This document shows, one piece after another, positions 8,718 through 16,910 of a DNA stretch of 64,000 bases. The notes beneath the pieces were generated by a model. That model did not search any database and was not told the DNA's origin. It saw nothing but the letters and a program-made list of their open reading frames with translations. Positions within the stretch are counted from its first letter, which is position 1; every line of letters starts with the position of its first letter. Made by a program: the position numbers and the translations under genes. The stretch is from Micromonospora olivasterospora (GTDB lineage: Bacteria > Actinomycetota > Actinomycetes > Mycobacteriales > Micromonosporaceae): the NCBI RefSeq assembly GCF_007830265.1, contig NZ_VLKE01000001.1, positions 3,720,001-3,784,000 of the forward strand, read 5' to 3'.

Positions 8718-8723
8718 TAGGCT
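8718..8723 (+). promoter_or_regulatory. -10 hexamer of fbiC, probable leaderless start
   Basis: TAGGCT ends six bases before the fbiC ATG at 8730, and no Shine-Dalgarno sequence is present. This repeats the geometry seen at the 3008 gene and suggests a leaderless mRNA. Confidence 0.45.
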
Positions 8724-8729
8724 GGGCGG

Positions 8730-11344
8730 ATGGTTGATCACACCGGGTCCGGCCCCACCGCGGCGAGCGTGGACCGGGCGCTGCGCCGGGCCGCGTCCGG
8801 CCGGGCGCTGGACGTCGACGAGGCCGCCGCTCTGCTCACCGCCCGGGGCGACGCCCTGGACGAGCTGCTCCGGGTGGCCGGCGAGATCCGCGACGCAGGC
8901 CTGCGCGAGGCCGGCCGGCCCGGAGTGGTCACCTTCTCCAAGAAGGTCTTCATCCCGCTGACCCGGCTCTGCCGGGACCGCTGCCACTACTGCACGTTCG
9001 CCACGGTGCCGCACCGGCTCCCGGCCGCCTTCCTCGACCGGGACGAGGTGCTGGCGATCGCCCGCGAGGGAGCAGCCCAGGGCTGCAAGGAGGCGCTGTT
9101 CACCCTCGGCGACCGGCCCGAGGAGCGCTGGCCGGCGGCCCGGGAGTGGCTGGAAGCGCGCGGCTACGACTCCACCCTGGACTATCTGCGCGCCTGCGCG
9201 GTGGCGGTGCTGGAGGAGACCGGCCTGCTGCCGCACCTGAACCCCGGGGTGCTCTCCTGGTCGGAGCTGCAGCGCCTCAAGCCCGTCGCGCCGAGCATGG
9301 GGATGATGCTGGAGACCACGGCGACCCGGCTCTGGTCGACCCCCGGCGGCCCGCACTTCGGCTCGCCCGACAAGGAGCCGGCCGTCCGGCTGCGCGTCCT
9401 CGACGACGCCGGCCGGGTGGGGGTGCCGTTCACCACCGGCATCCTGATCGGCATCGGGGAGACCCACGCCGAGCGGGTCGACGCGATCTTCGCGATCCGG
9501 CGGGCCCAGCGCGGGTACGGCCACCTCCAGGAGGTGATCGTGCAGAACTTCCGCGCCAAGCCCGACACCGCTATGCGCGGCATGCCCGACGCGGAGCTGC
9601 ACGACCTCGCCGCCACCGTGGCGGTGGCCCGGGTGCTGCTCGGCCCGCGGGCCCGCATCCAGGCCCCGCCGAACCTCATCGCGGGCGAGTACGACCTGCT
9701 GCTGCGCGCCGGCATCGACGACTGGGGCGGCGTATCGCCGGTGACCCCGGACCACGTCAACCCGGAGCGTCCCTGGCCCCGGTTGGAGGAGCTGGCGCGG
9801 CACACCGCGAAGGCCGGCTTCACCCTGCGCGAGCGGCTGACGGTCTACCCCGAGTACGTCCGGGCCGGTGACCCGTGGCTGGACCCGCGCGTGCTGCCGC
9901 ACGTCAGCGCGCTCGCCGACCCGGAGACGGGCCTCGCCGTCGAGGCGGCCCGCCCGGTGGGCCGCCCCTGGCAGGAGCCGGAGGAGGTCTTCGGCGGCCG
10001 GACGGACCTGCACGCCACCATCGACACGACTGGTCGCACCGGGGACCGCCGGGGCGACTTCGACAGCGTCTACGGCGACTGGTCGGAGGTCGCCGCCCAG
10101 GCCGACGCCAGCCGGGCGACCGGGTCGGGCGTCGACCGGGCGGGCGCGGCGGCCGGAGGCGTCGACCGCGCGGCCGCGTCCGGCGGGGACGCCGGCCGGG
10201 CGCGGCGCCGGCCGGGGCGTCGGCGGGCGTCGGGGACCCGGACCTGCGTACCGGGCTGCGGCTGGCCGCCGACGACCCGGCGGCGCTGCTCGAACCGCGC
10301 CACGCCGACGCCGCGCTGGCCCTGTTCGCCGCCGACGGTCCCGCGCTGGATCGGCTCTGCCGGATCGCCGACGACGTTCGCCGCGACGTCGTCGGCGACG
10401 ACGTCACCTACGTGGTCAACCGCAACATCAACTTCAGCAACGTCTGCTACGTCGGCTGCCGGTTCTGCGCGTTCGCGCAGCGGGAGCGGGACGCCGACGC
10501 GTACCGGCTCTCCGTGGACCAGGTCGCCGACCGGGCCGAGGAGGCGTGGGCGGCCGGCGCGACGGAGGTCTGCCTCCAGGGCGGCATCGACCCGAAGTTG
10601 CCGGTCACCGGGTACGCCGACCTGATCCGGGCGATCAAGGTCCGGGTGCCGGGGATGCACGTGCACGCGTTCTCGCCCATGGAGATCGCGACGGCGGCGG
10701 CGAAGGCGGGGGTGTCGGTCCGGGAGTGGCTGACGGCGCTGCGCGACGCCGGCCTGGACACCATCCCGGGCACTGCCGCCGAGATCCTCGACGACGAGGT
10801 GCGCTGGGTGCTCACCAAGGGCAAGTTGCCGACCGCCGCCTGGGTCGAGGTGGTCGGCACGGCCCACGAGCTGGGCATCCGGTCCAGCTCCACCATGATG
10901 TACGGCCACGTCGACCACCCCGGGCAGTGGCTGGCCCACTTCCGGGTGCTGGCGGGGGTGCAGGACCGCACGGGCGGGTTCACCGAGTTCGTGGCGCTGC
11001 CGTTCGTGCACACCAACGCCCCGATCTACCTCGCCGGCATCGCCCGGCCGGGGCCGACGTGGCGGGAGAACCGGGTGGTGCACGCGATGGCCCGGCTGCT
11101 GCTGCACGGGCGGATCGACAACATTCAGTGCTCCTGGGTGAAGCTGGGCGACGCGGGCACCGTGGCGATGCTCGGCGGCGGCTGCAACGACCTCGGCGGC
11201 ACCCTGATGGAGGAGACGATCTCCCGGATGGCCGGCTCGGGCAACGGCTCGGCGCGTACCGAGGAGCAGTTGCGGGCGATCGCGGCGGCGGCCGGGCGGC
11301 CGGCCCGCAGGCGCACGACCGCGTACGGGGATGTCCGCGCGTAG
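8730..11344 (+). CDS. fbiC: 7,8-didemethyl-8-hydroxy-5-deazariboflavin (FO) synthase (one-base frameshift)
   Basis: FbiC makes FO from tyrosine and a ribityl-diaminouracil using two radical SAM modules. The N-terminal (CofG-like) module has CxxxCxxC at C81, C85 and C88 (CRDRCHYC). The C-terminal (CofH-like) module has [12 protein letters not shown], encoded near 10440-10470, and ends with TTAYGDVRA. The first module is in the frame of ATG 8730, which runs on to 10625. The second is in the frame that ends at 11344. The switch falls at about 10190-10240 in the Gly/Ala-rich linker and equals one missing base. Restored, the protein would be about 871 residues, near the usual FbiC length. I see no good start codon for a separate CofH, so an error or a recent mutation is more likely than natural splitting. 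Confidence 0.88.
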
Positions 11345-11466
11345 CGTCGTACCTTCCGCCTCGCGCGCCGTACCGCCGTCGGGCGAGTCGAGGCGAGATC
11401 GTCGCCGGCCACCCCGGTCCGCCGCCCCGGCAAGGCGGCCCCGGCTCGGGCGGTCCCGCCCCGCGA

Positions 11467-11483
11467 CCGTCCGTGTCGGACGG
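11467..11483 (+). terminator. small hairpin after fbiC
   Basis: CCGTCCG-TGT-CGGACGG is a perfect 7-bp stem with a 3-base loop, 123 bases after the fbiC stop codon. Confidence 0.35.
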
Positions 11484-11542
11484 CCACGGATCGCCGGGAG
11501 ACCAAGGTCAGCGGGGTGGGCGTCCATACCGTCTGGTGGGAC

Positions 11543-11577
11543 GGCCCACGAAAACGGCGGGGTCGTTTTCCGTGGCC
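11543..11577 (+). terminator. hairpin with A/T-containing stem after fbiC
   Basis: GGCCCACGAAAACG (11543-11556) pairs with CGTTTTCCGTGGCC (11564-11577) with one bulged base. The G+C clamp at the base of the stem and the 7-base loop fit a terminator. Confidence 0.4.
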
Positions 11578-11954
11578 GGCGGGGCAGTCGCCGCTCCCCC
11601 GATCGACCAGCGCCGCGGCCGGTCGCGCCGCGCCCGCGGCCGGCCTGGCTGTGGCGTTCCGTCCACTATGTGGGCCGGGCGCTCGCTCCGCCTCCGCGTC
11701 GGCGGGCGGTCGCGGTCAAGTCGCGTTAACCTGTCCCACCAAGATCAGCATGGCGGTGGGTGCCCTCCGGCGGGGCCGTCGCCGGCGCGTCCGGCGGCGT
11801 CGGTCGGCGACCCGCCGCGACAAAAAGTCGGGCAACTCGCCGGGGAGGGCGTTACTCGTCCGGGGTCTGAATCGATATGGCAGGTTGCGAGGCCGGGCGG
11901 CCGGAGTGGTCGTCCGTGGCGTGTCGGGAGGGCGACTCCATTATCAAGTTCGGC

Positions 11955-11984
11955 TTGACGGCGCACGGATTACACACGTGTAAT
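11955..11984 (+). promoter_or_regulatory. whiB promoter with overlapping palindrome
   Basis: TTGACG (11955-11960) and TGTAAT (11979-11984) are good -35 and -10 elements with 18-bp spacing. The -10 lies inside a perfect inverted repeat, ATTACAC-AC-GTGTAAT (11969-11984). The repeat resembles the BldD box (TNACNC...GNGTNA) but is one base longer at the centre. Streptomyces whiB is a known BldD target, so repression by a BldD-like protein is a reasonable inference. Confidence 0.55.
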
Positions 11985-12101
11985 TTGAATGGGGTTGTTC
12001 GCGCGGAACGCAACAAATTCGGACCGGACGGACAAGCACGCCTTTCGCGTGGGGGGTTGCAGCGGCGACGACGCCGGTGCGCGACAAGGAGGCATCTTTA
12101 G

Positions 12102-12359
12102 ATGGACGGCCAGCTTGAGGTGGCCGACCTGCTCGGAAACGCGCCGGAGTGGCAGGAGCAGGCACTCTGCTCCCAGACCGATCCGGAGGCGTTCTTCCCC
12201 GAGAAGGGCGGCTCGACCCGCGAGGCGAAGCGGATCTGCTCGCGTTGCGAGGTCAAGACCGAATGCCTGGAATACGCTCTCGGCCACGACGAGCGGTTCG
12301 GGATCTGGGGCGGGCTCTCGGAGCGGGAGCGGCGCAAGCTAAAGCGGCGGGCCGCCTGA
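12102..12359 (+). CDS. whiB: WhiB-family iron-sulfur transcription factor (WhiB/WhiB2 type)
   Basis: This 85-residue protein binds a [4Fe-4S] cluster and acts with the principal sigma factor on developmental and division genes. The four cluster cysteines are C23, C46, C49 and C55. They are followed by the GIWGG turn (residues 67-71) and the basic tail ERERRKLKRRAA. The segment QTDPEAFFPEKGGSTREAK is characteristic of the WhiB/WhmD (WhiB2) clade, known to act in sporulation septation in Streptomyces and in cell division in mycobacteria. A strong AAGGAGG precedes the ATG. The leader is long (about 110 nt), which may allow post-transcriptional control. Confidence 0.95.
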   Translation: MDGQLEVADLLGNAPEWQEQALCSQTDPEAFFPEKGGSTREAKRICSRCEVKTECLEYALGHDERFGIWGGLSERERRKLKRRAA

Positions 12360-12518
12360 GCGTTCCCCGGGCCGCGGCGGTGGGGGCCGCCCGGCCCGGG
12401 CAGCCGGCTTTCGGGCGGTGACCGGCCGTCCGGCCCAGGCGGTTGGGGGACCGCCGGGCACGCCGGCCTGGATCAACACGCCGGCCCCGAACGGGAGTGG
12501 CACGCCGGCCCGGCGGCC

Positions 12519-12968
12519 TCAGGCCAACTCGTCCGGGTCGACCCCGAGCAGGTTCGCCACCTGCTCGATGATCACGTCGTGGACCAGGTCGGCCAGGTCC
12601 TCCCGGTCCATGGCGCGGAACTCCAGCGGCCGTCGGTAGAGCACGATCCGCGGCGGCACCTCCTGCCGGCCGGGCCGCCCCGGAAGCAGCCGGGCGAGCG
12701 GCACCTCGCCGTCCTCCAGCACGTCGGAGTCGTACACGTTCAGGTCCGGTGGCACGTCCTCCACCGCGAACTCGACGCCGGCCAGTTCCTTGGCGAACCG
12801 CCGCTCCAGCGACTCGACGGTGTCCAGCACCAGGTCGTCGAAGACCTCGGCCTTGGTCCGGGCCAGCGGCACGGTCGCCGGGACCAGCCGTCCGCGCAGG
12901 CCCCGCCCGTGCCGGTCGCGGTGGGCGCGCCGGCCGGCGCCGGGGCGGCGGTGTTCCGGACTCGTCAT
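12519..12968 (-). CDS. zincin-like metallopeptidase-family protein, degenerate active site
   Basis: This 149-residue protein belongs to the small metallopeptidase family (PF06262) that includes Rv3259 beside whiB2 in M. tuberculosis. The body LARTKAEVFDDLVLDTVESLERRF and PPRIVLYRRPLEFRA fits that fold. The expected HExxHxxG helix reads LVHDVIIEQVANLLGVD: one His and one Glu are present, but the two-histidine spacing is lost, so zinc binding or peptidase activity is doubtful. The start at 12968 is the ATG that begins MTSPEHRRPG. The open frame upstream lies in the divergent intergenic region. Its position between whiB and the DUF3499 gene is conserved in actinobacteria. Confidence 0.82.
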   Translation of the reverse strand: MTSPEHRRPGAGRRAHRDRHGRGLRGRLVPATVPLARTKAEVFDDLVLDTVESLERRFAKELAGVEFAVEDVPPDLNVYDSDVLEDGEVPLARLLPGRPGRQEVPPRIVLYRRPLEFRAMDREDLADLVHDVIIEQVANLLGVDPDELA

Positions 12969-13143
12969 GCAGCACAGGGTAGCCCCCGTCGCCGCCCGGC
13001 CAGCGGCTGTGCCGGTCGCGCGGCGCGCCGGCGCGGCGGGGCCGCCACCCTCCCGTCGGATGCTGCGAATTGTGATCTCCGCGATGGGCGTGTCGCAACG
13101 CGAACCGGTGCGCCGGACCCGGTATTGGAGATACCCTCCCGCC

Positions 13144-13551
13144 GTGAGGTCACCACGGCGCTGCTCCCGAAATGGCTGCCCCCGGCAAGCGGTCGCCACA
13201 TTGACCTATGTCTACAACGAGTCGACGGCGGTCGTCGGGCCGCTCGCGGCCTTCGCCGAGCCGCACACGTACGACCTCTGCGAACCCCACGCCCGGAGCC
13301 TGACGGCCCCCCGGGGCTGGAACGTGGTGCGCCACGAGGGTGAGTTCGAGCCCCCGCCGCCCACCACCGACGACCTGGTCGCGCTCGCCGAGGCGGTTCG
13401 CGAGGCCGCCCGCCCCGCGCCCCCGCGCCCGCCGGACGACGAGGCCGTCCCGCAGCACCCCCAGACGGGCCGCCGGGGCCACCTGCGCGTCATCCCCCCG
13501 ACCAACGAGACGCCGCAGGAGCGGGCGACGAAGGGTCAGTGGCTCAGGTAG
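13144..13551 (+). CDS. DUF3499 family protein
   Basis: This 135-residue protein begins VRSPRRCSRNGCPRQAVAT, with a CxxxxC knuckle. CEPHA about 37 residues later supplies further possible zinc ligands. The central PTTDDLVALAEAVREA and the basic, proline-rich tail match the DUF3499 family, represented by Rv3258c next to whiB2 in M. tuberculosis. Function is unknown; the cysteine pattern suggests a small zinc-ribbon-like module. GTG 13144 is chosen so that the cysteine knuckle is included. Its last 16 bases overlap, on the opposite strand, the 3' end of the oxidoreductase stub at 13536. Confidence 0.85.
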   Translation: MRSPRRCSRNGCPRQAVATLTYVYNESTAVVGPLAAFAEPHTYDLCEPHARSLTAPRGWNVVRHEGEFEPPPPTTDDLVALAEAVREAARPAPPRPPDDEAVPQHPQTGRRGHLRVIPPTNETPQERATKGQWLR

Positions 13552-13733
13552 CGGGCGAAGAGTGCGGCCCGGCGGGACGGGCGGCCGGTGCGCCGCTCCG
13601 CCCGGTCGGCGGAGCGTCGGCGGAGCGTCGGCGTCGGCGGAGCGTCGGCGTCGGCGGCGCCGGGCAGCGGCGGGCGCGGCGTCAGGCGCTCGTCCAGGCT
13701 GGACAGCCAGTACGACAGGTCCCGGTAGCGCAT
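13536..13733 (-). pseudogene. internally deleted FAD-dependent oxidoreductase remnant
   Basis: The 65-codon frame starts MRYRDLSYWLSSLDERLTP, which matches the N-terminus of FAD-dependent amine oxidoreductases found with polyamine-catabolic aminotransferases in actinobacteria. Its end, ADRAERRTGRPSRRAALFARY, resembles the C-terminus of the same family. About 350 residues, including the GxGxxG dinucleotide-binding loop, are missing. The join lies in a run of GTCGGCGGAGC-type tandem repeats (about 13605-13660), a likely deletion site. It begins 13 bp after the stop of the aminotransferase at 13747 and was probably co-transcribed with it. The family assignment of the C-terminal part is from memory, so confidence is moderate. 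Confidence 0.6.
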
Positions 13734-13746
13734 CGGCGGCCTGTCG

Positions 13747-15093
13747 CTACAGCCGGGCCCACGCCTCGGTGAGCACCGCGCGCAGGATCTGCTCCATCTC
13801 GTCGAACTGTTGCTGCTCGGCGATCAGCGGCGGGGCGAGCTGCACCACCGGGTCGCCCCGGTCGTCGGCCCGGCAGTACAGCCCGCCCTGGAACAGGGCC
13901 GTGGAGAGGAACCCGCGTAACAGCCGCTCGGACTCGGCCTCGTCGAACGTCTGCCGCGTCGTCTTGTCCTTGACCAGTTCGATGCCGTAGAAGTACCCGT
14001 CGCCCCGGACGTCGCCGACGATCGGCAGGTCGCGCAGCTTCTCCAGGGTGGACCGGAACGCGTCCTCGTTGGCGCGGACGTGCCCGAGCAGGTCCTCCCG
14101 GGCGAACACCTCCAGGTTGGCCAGGGCCACCGCGCAGGAGACCGGGTGGCCGCCGAAGGTCACCCCGTGGGCGAACATGCCCGTCTCGGTGAGGAACGGT
14201 TCGATCAGCCGGTCGCTGGCGATCATCGCGCCGAGCGGGGCGTACCCGGAGGTGATGCCCTTGGCGGTGGTGATGATGTCGGGCTGGTAGCCGTACCGGG
14301 TCGCGCCGAAGTACTCGCCGAGCCGGCCCCAGGAGCAGATCACCTCGTCGGAGACGAGCAGCACGTCGTACGCGTCGCAGATCTCGCGTACCCGCTCGAA
14401 GTAGCCCGGTGGCGGCGGGAAGCAGCCGCCGGAGTTCTGCACCGGCTCCAGGAACACCGCCGCGACGGTGTCCGGCCCCTCCCGCTCGATGGCGCGGCCG
14501 ATCTCGTCGGCGGCCCAGCGGCCGAACGCCTCGGGCGAGTCGCCGTGTTCCGGGGCCCGGTAGAAGTTCGTGTTCGGCACCTTCACCGCGCCGGGCACCA
14601 GCGGCTCGAAGTCGGTCTTGATGCCCGGCAGCCCGGTGATCGACAGCGCCCCCATCGAGGTGCCGTGGTACGCGATGTACCGGCTGACCACCTTGAACTT
14701 GGTGGGCTTGCCGACGCGCTTGAAGTACGCCCGGGCCAGCTTCCACGCCGACTCGACGGCCTCCGAGCCGCCGGTGGTGAAGAAGACCCGGTTCAGGTCG
14801 CCCGGGGCCAACGACGCCACCTTCTCGGCCAGCTCGACGGCCTTCGGGTGGGCGTACGACCAGAGCGGGAAGTACGCCAGCTCGGCGCCCTGCTTGGCGG
14901 CCGCCTCGGCCAGTTCGGTGCGGCCGTGCCCGGCGTTGACGACGAAGAGCCCGGCGAGCCCGTCCAGGTAGCGCCGGCCCTGGGCGTCCCAGACGTACGC
15001 GCCCTCGCCGCGGACGATGGTCGGCACCTCGCCGCCGGAGTAGCTGGCCATCCGGGTGAAGTGCATCCAGAGGTGGTCGGTGGCGTTGGCCAT
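13747..15093 (-). CDS. class III aminotransferase, probable putrescine/diamine-pyruvate aminotransferase
   Basis: This 448-residue PLP enzyme of the omega-aminotransferase group moves an amino group from a terminal diamine to pyruvate or a 2-oxo acid. Visible features are GRRYLDGLAGLFVVNAGHG, FTTGGSEAVESAWKLAR, LVSDEVICSWGRLG with the PLP-ring aspartate, and the Schiff-base lysine in ITTAKGITSGYAPLGA. ATG 15093 (MANATDHLWMHF) is chosen over the longer frame because GGGG precedes it. It is followed by an oxidoreductase stub. Upstream are two phased repeats of a motif also found at the lrp/potD promoter, pointing to shared control by the Lrp protein. Confidence 0.88.
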   Translation of the reverse strand: MANATDHLWMHFTRMASYSGGEVPTIVRGEGAYVWDAQGRRYLDGLAGLFVVNAGHGRTELAEAAAKQGAELAYFPLWSYAHPKAVELAEKVASLAPGDLNRVFFTTGGSEAVESAWKLARAYFKRVGKPTKFKVVSRYIAYHGTSMGALSITGLPGIKTDFEPLVPGAVKVPNTNFYRAPEHGDSPEAFGRWAADEIGRAIEREGPDTVAAVFLEPVQNSGGCFPPPPGYFERVREICDAYDVLLVSDEVICSWGRLGEYFGATRYGYQPDIITTAKGITSGYAPLGAMIASDRLIEPFLTETGMFAHGVTFGGHPVSCAVALANLEVFAREDLLGHVRANEDAFRSTLEKLRDLPIVGDVRGDGYFYGIELVKDKTTRQTFDEAESERLLRGFLSTALFQGGLYCRADDRGDPVVQLAPPLIAEQQQFDEMEQILRAVLTEAWARL

Positions 15094-15194
15094 GTCAGCC
15101 CCATCGGTCTCGGGCCGGTCAGGGGTGACACCGGCCGCTCTGCCCACGGTTATCGCACAGCAGTACGGGGAAAATCAAGTGCTATCGGTGGTGC

Positions 15195-15248
15195 TTGCCG
15201 CTTACGGCAACGGAATCAGCGAGTGCTTGCGTTTATGGCAACGGATTC
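15195..15248 (-). promoter_or_regulatory. tandem operator upstream of the aminotransferase gene
   Basis: Two related sites lie 31-32 bp apart, about three helical turns: TTGCCGCTTACGGCAA (15195-15210, a perfect 6-bp palindrome around four bases) and TTGCGTTTATGGCAA (15227-15241). Each is followed by ACGGAATC or ACGGATTC-like sequence. The core GCAACGGAATC recurs once more between lrp and potD (17507-17517). Lrp/AsnC octamers bind such phased sites. Confidence 0.5.
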
Positions 15249-15325
15249 CGCATCGATGGGCCTGCTCGTGGAGGCCCCGCCGTACGGCGCGTCGCGGCGG
15301 GGCGCAGGGGTGGCTGCGGACGCTC

Positions 15326-15653
15326 TGGAGCTGCCCCGTCTGTGCTACCGCCCCCGTCGGCCCGCCCCGGCGCGGCTGCGCCTCGCCTCCGGCCCCGGCG
15401 CGGCTGCGCCTCGCCTCCGGCCCCGGCGCGGCTGCGCCTCGCCTCCGGCCTGACCGCTGCCCGTTGGCCTGCATCGGCACGCGGTGCCGGCGGACTGTGC
15501 CCCGGTGGCCCGAGTCGGCGCCCGTCGGCGGCGAGCGGTCCCGATGCCCTGGAGCGGGCGTGCGCCGGTCCGGGCACCCGACGGTCGGCCCGGACACCGG
15601 GGTGCCACGTGGCACGGCTCGTCCCGGCTGGTAGCACAAACGGGGCAGCTCCA
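15326..15653. repeat. inverted-repeat-bounded noncoding element
   Basis: The 24-bp ends (15326-15349 and 15630-15653) are inverted copies with one mismatch, containing GGAGCTGCCCCGT and ending in GTGCTACC. They enclose about 280 bp without a credible gene. No clear flanking duplication is seen. A MITE-like or REP-like element is possible. Confidence 0.55.
15365..15448. repeat. 28-bp tandem repeat, three perfect copies
   Basis: Units 15365-15392, 15393-15420 and 15421-15448 are identical; each starts CCCCGGCGCGGCTGCG and ends CTCCGG. There are no spacers, so this is not a CRISPR array. Confidence 0.8.
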
Positions 15654-15938
15654 CAGGGGGCGGAAAAGGTTTCCCTCTGCCGTCCGGACCCGCTGCCGCC
15701 CGGACCCGCTGCCGTCCGGACCCGCCGTCGCCGGAACCTGCCGCGAGCCGGCTTTGCCACAGGCGAGCGGCGGGGGCAACCGGGGCGCGGCGGGGGACAT
15801 TGCCAGGGCCTTTCCCGACACCTTGCGCGCAGCTCGAACGCGCCCGAGAAATCCCGCCGCCACCTGCCCTTTCGGGGCCGCCACGAACACGAAGCGTCGC
15901 TATCGTGCCCACCACGAGCAGCCGCGACGGGAGGTCCG

Positions 15939-16704
15939 ATGGCGACCGAGGCGCTGCGGGTGGCGATGGCCGCCAAGGGCGAGACGGCCGAGTCGCTGGC
16001 GCAGAAGGTCCACGTGGACCCGAAGACGGCGGGCCGGTGGGTGGCGTCGGGGCGGATCCCGCACGCCCGCACGCGGGCCGCGGTCGCCGCCGTGCTCGGC
16101 AAGGAGGCGGCCGAGCTGTGGCCCGAGCCGTACCGCCGCCGGGACCGGCCCTGGTTCCGGCCGTGGCCCGAGCTGGAGCAGGCCGCCATCTCGATCCGGT
16201 CGTACCAGTCGCTGCTCGTGCCGGGCCTGCTCCAGACCGAGGCGTACGCCCGGGCGGTGCTGGGCACCGGCGGCCTGGTGCCGCCGGCCGAGGTGGAGGA
16301 GATCGTGGCCGGCCGGCTCGGCCGGCAGGCGGTTCTGTCCACAGAGGCTCCGCCGCAGCTCGTCGCGGTGATCGACGAGGTGGTGCTGCGCCGGGTGGCC
16401 GGCGACCGGGCGGTGATGGCCGGCCAGCTCGCCCACCTCGCCACGCTGGTCGAGCTGGAGCACGTCCAGGTCCGGGTGATCCCCGCCGAGACCCCGTGGC
16501 ACACCGGGCTCGCCGGGCCGTTCGTTCTCGCCCCCCGACGGGACGGAATTGGCGTATCTCGACAACCAGCTCCGCGGCGACATCGTGAGCGACCCGGTCG
16601 ACATTGCTAACCTGGGGCGCAGGTGGGAGAGCGTCACCGGCGAGGCGCTGCCCCGCCGCCGGTCGATCGAGCTGATCAGGGAAGTAGCGAAAACATGGAG
16701 CTGA
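15939..16704 (+). CDS. XRE-type regulator with DUF5753 (one-base frameshift)
   Basis: The N-terminal helix-turn-helix (residues 1-65: VAMAAKGETAESLAQKVHVD, KTAGRWVASGRIP) is followed by the DUF5753 domain (SIRSYQSLLVPGLLQTEAYARAVL and later VLRRVAGDRAVMAGQL). After FVLA the ATG 15939 frame goes wrong at a run of six C (about 16532-16537). The frame one base away continues PDGTELAYLDNQLRGDIV and ends KTWS at 16704. One extra C explains this; corrected length is about 254 residues. It overlaps the DUF397 gene by 10 bp. Such pairs are usually regulator and small partner in Streptomyces-like bacteria. The GGGAGG SD supports the start. Confidence 0.82.
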
Positions 16705-16892
16705 CCGAGGCCCGCTGGCGCACCGCCACCCGCAGCAGCAACAACGGCGGTGACTGCGTCGAGGTGGCCGACAACCTGCCGGGCCGGGTGCTGGTGCGCG
16801 ACAGCAAGGACCGCGACGGCGGCACCCTGCGCTTCGCCCCGGCCGCCTGGCGCGACTTCGTCGACCTCGCCCGCCGCCGGCCGCACGCCTGA
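16695..16892 (+). CDS. DUF397 domain protein
   Basis: This small 65-residue protein has the DUF397 pattern: W at residue 8, a TATRSSNNGGDCVEVAD core, VLVRDSKDRDGGTLRF, then a WRDFVD end. DUF397 proteins are coded next to XRE/DUF5753 regulators and are thought to modulate them. In Streptomyces such pairs affect differentiation and antibiotic production. Here the ATG lies inside the end of the preceding regulator gene (10-bp overlap), so the pair is translationally coupled. It converges on the lrp gene with an 18-bp gap. Confidence 0.9.
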   Translation: MELTEARWRTATRSSNNGGDCVEVADNLPGRVLVRDSKDRDGGTLRFAPAAWRDFVDLARRRPHA

Positions 16893-16910
16893 CCCGTTCC
16901 GAGGGTCGGC

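Larger units (their letters stand above)
11345..12101. other. 757-bp intergenic region upstream of whiB
   Basis: No convincing gene is present; the open frames here are Arg-rich shadows. The first 250 bases hold two hairpins after fbiC (11467-11483 and 11543-11577). The last 150 bases hold the whiB promoter and a long leader of about 110 nt. The region from 11580 to 11950 shows nothing I can interpret. Confidence 0.55.
15094..15938. other. 845-bp intergenic region with operators and repeat element
   Basis: No gene is supported. It contains the aminotransferase control region (15195-15248), a 328-bp element bounded by 24-bp inverted repeats (15326-15653) with a three-copy 28-bp tandem repeat inside, and a short 16-bp tandem repeat at about 15682-15722. 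The last 200 bases upstream of the DUF5753 regulator show no clear promoter. Confidence 0.6.

Noticed and set aside
8730..11344. Separate cofG and cofH genes
   Set aside because: No suitable start codon with SD exists for the second module near 10230, and actinobacterial FbiC is normally a fusion; one missing base is simpler.
11345..12101. Several open frames of 70-155 codons upstream of whiB
   Set aside because: They are Arg/Gly/Pro-rich, overlap in several frames, lack SD sequences, and cover the promoter and hairpins.
15365..15448. Tandem repeat considered as CRISPR
   Set aside because: The three 28-bp units are directly adjacent with no spacers and no cas genes nearby.
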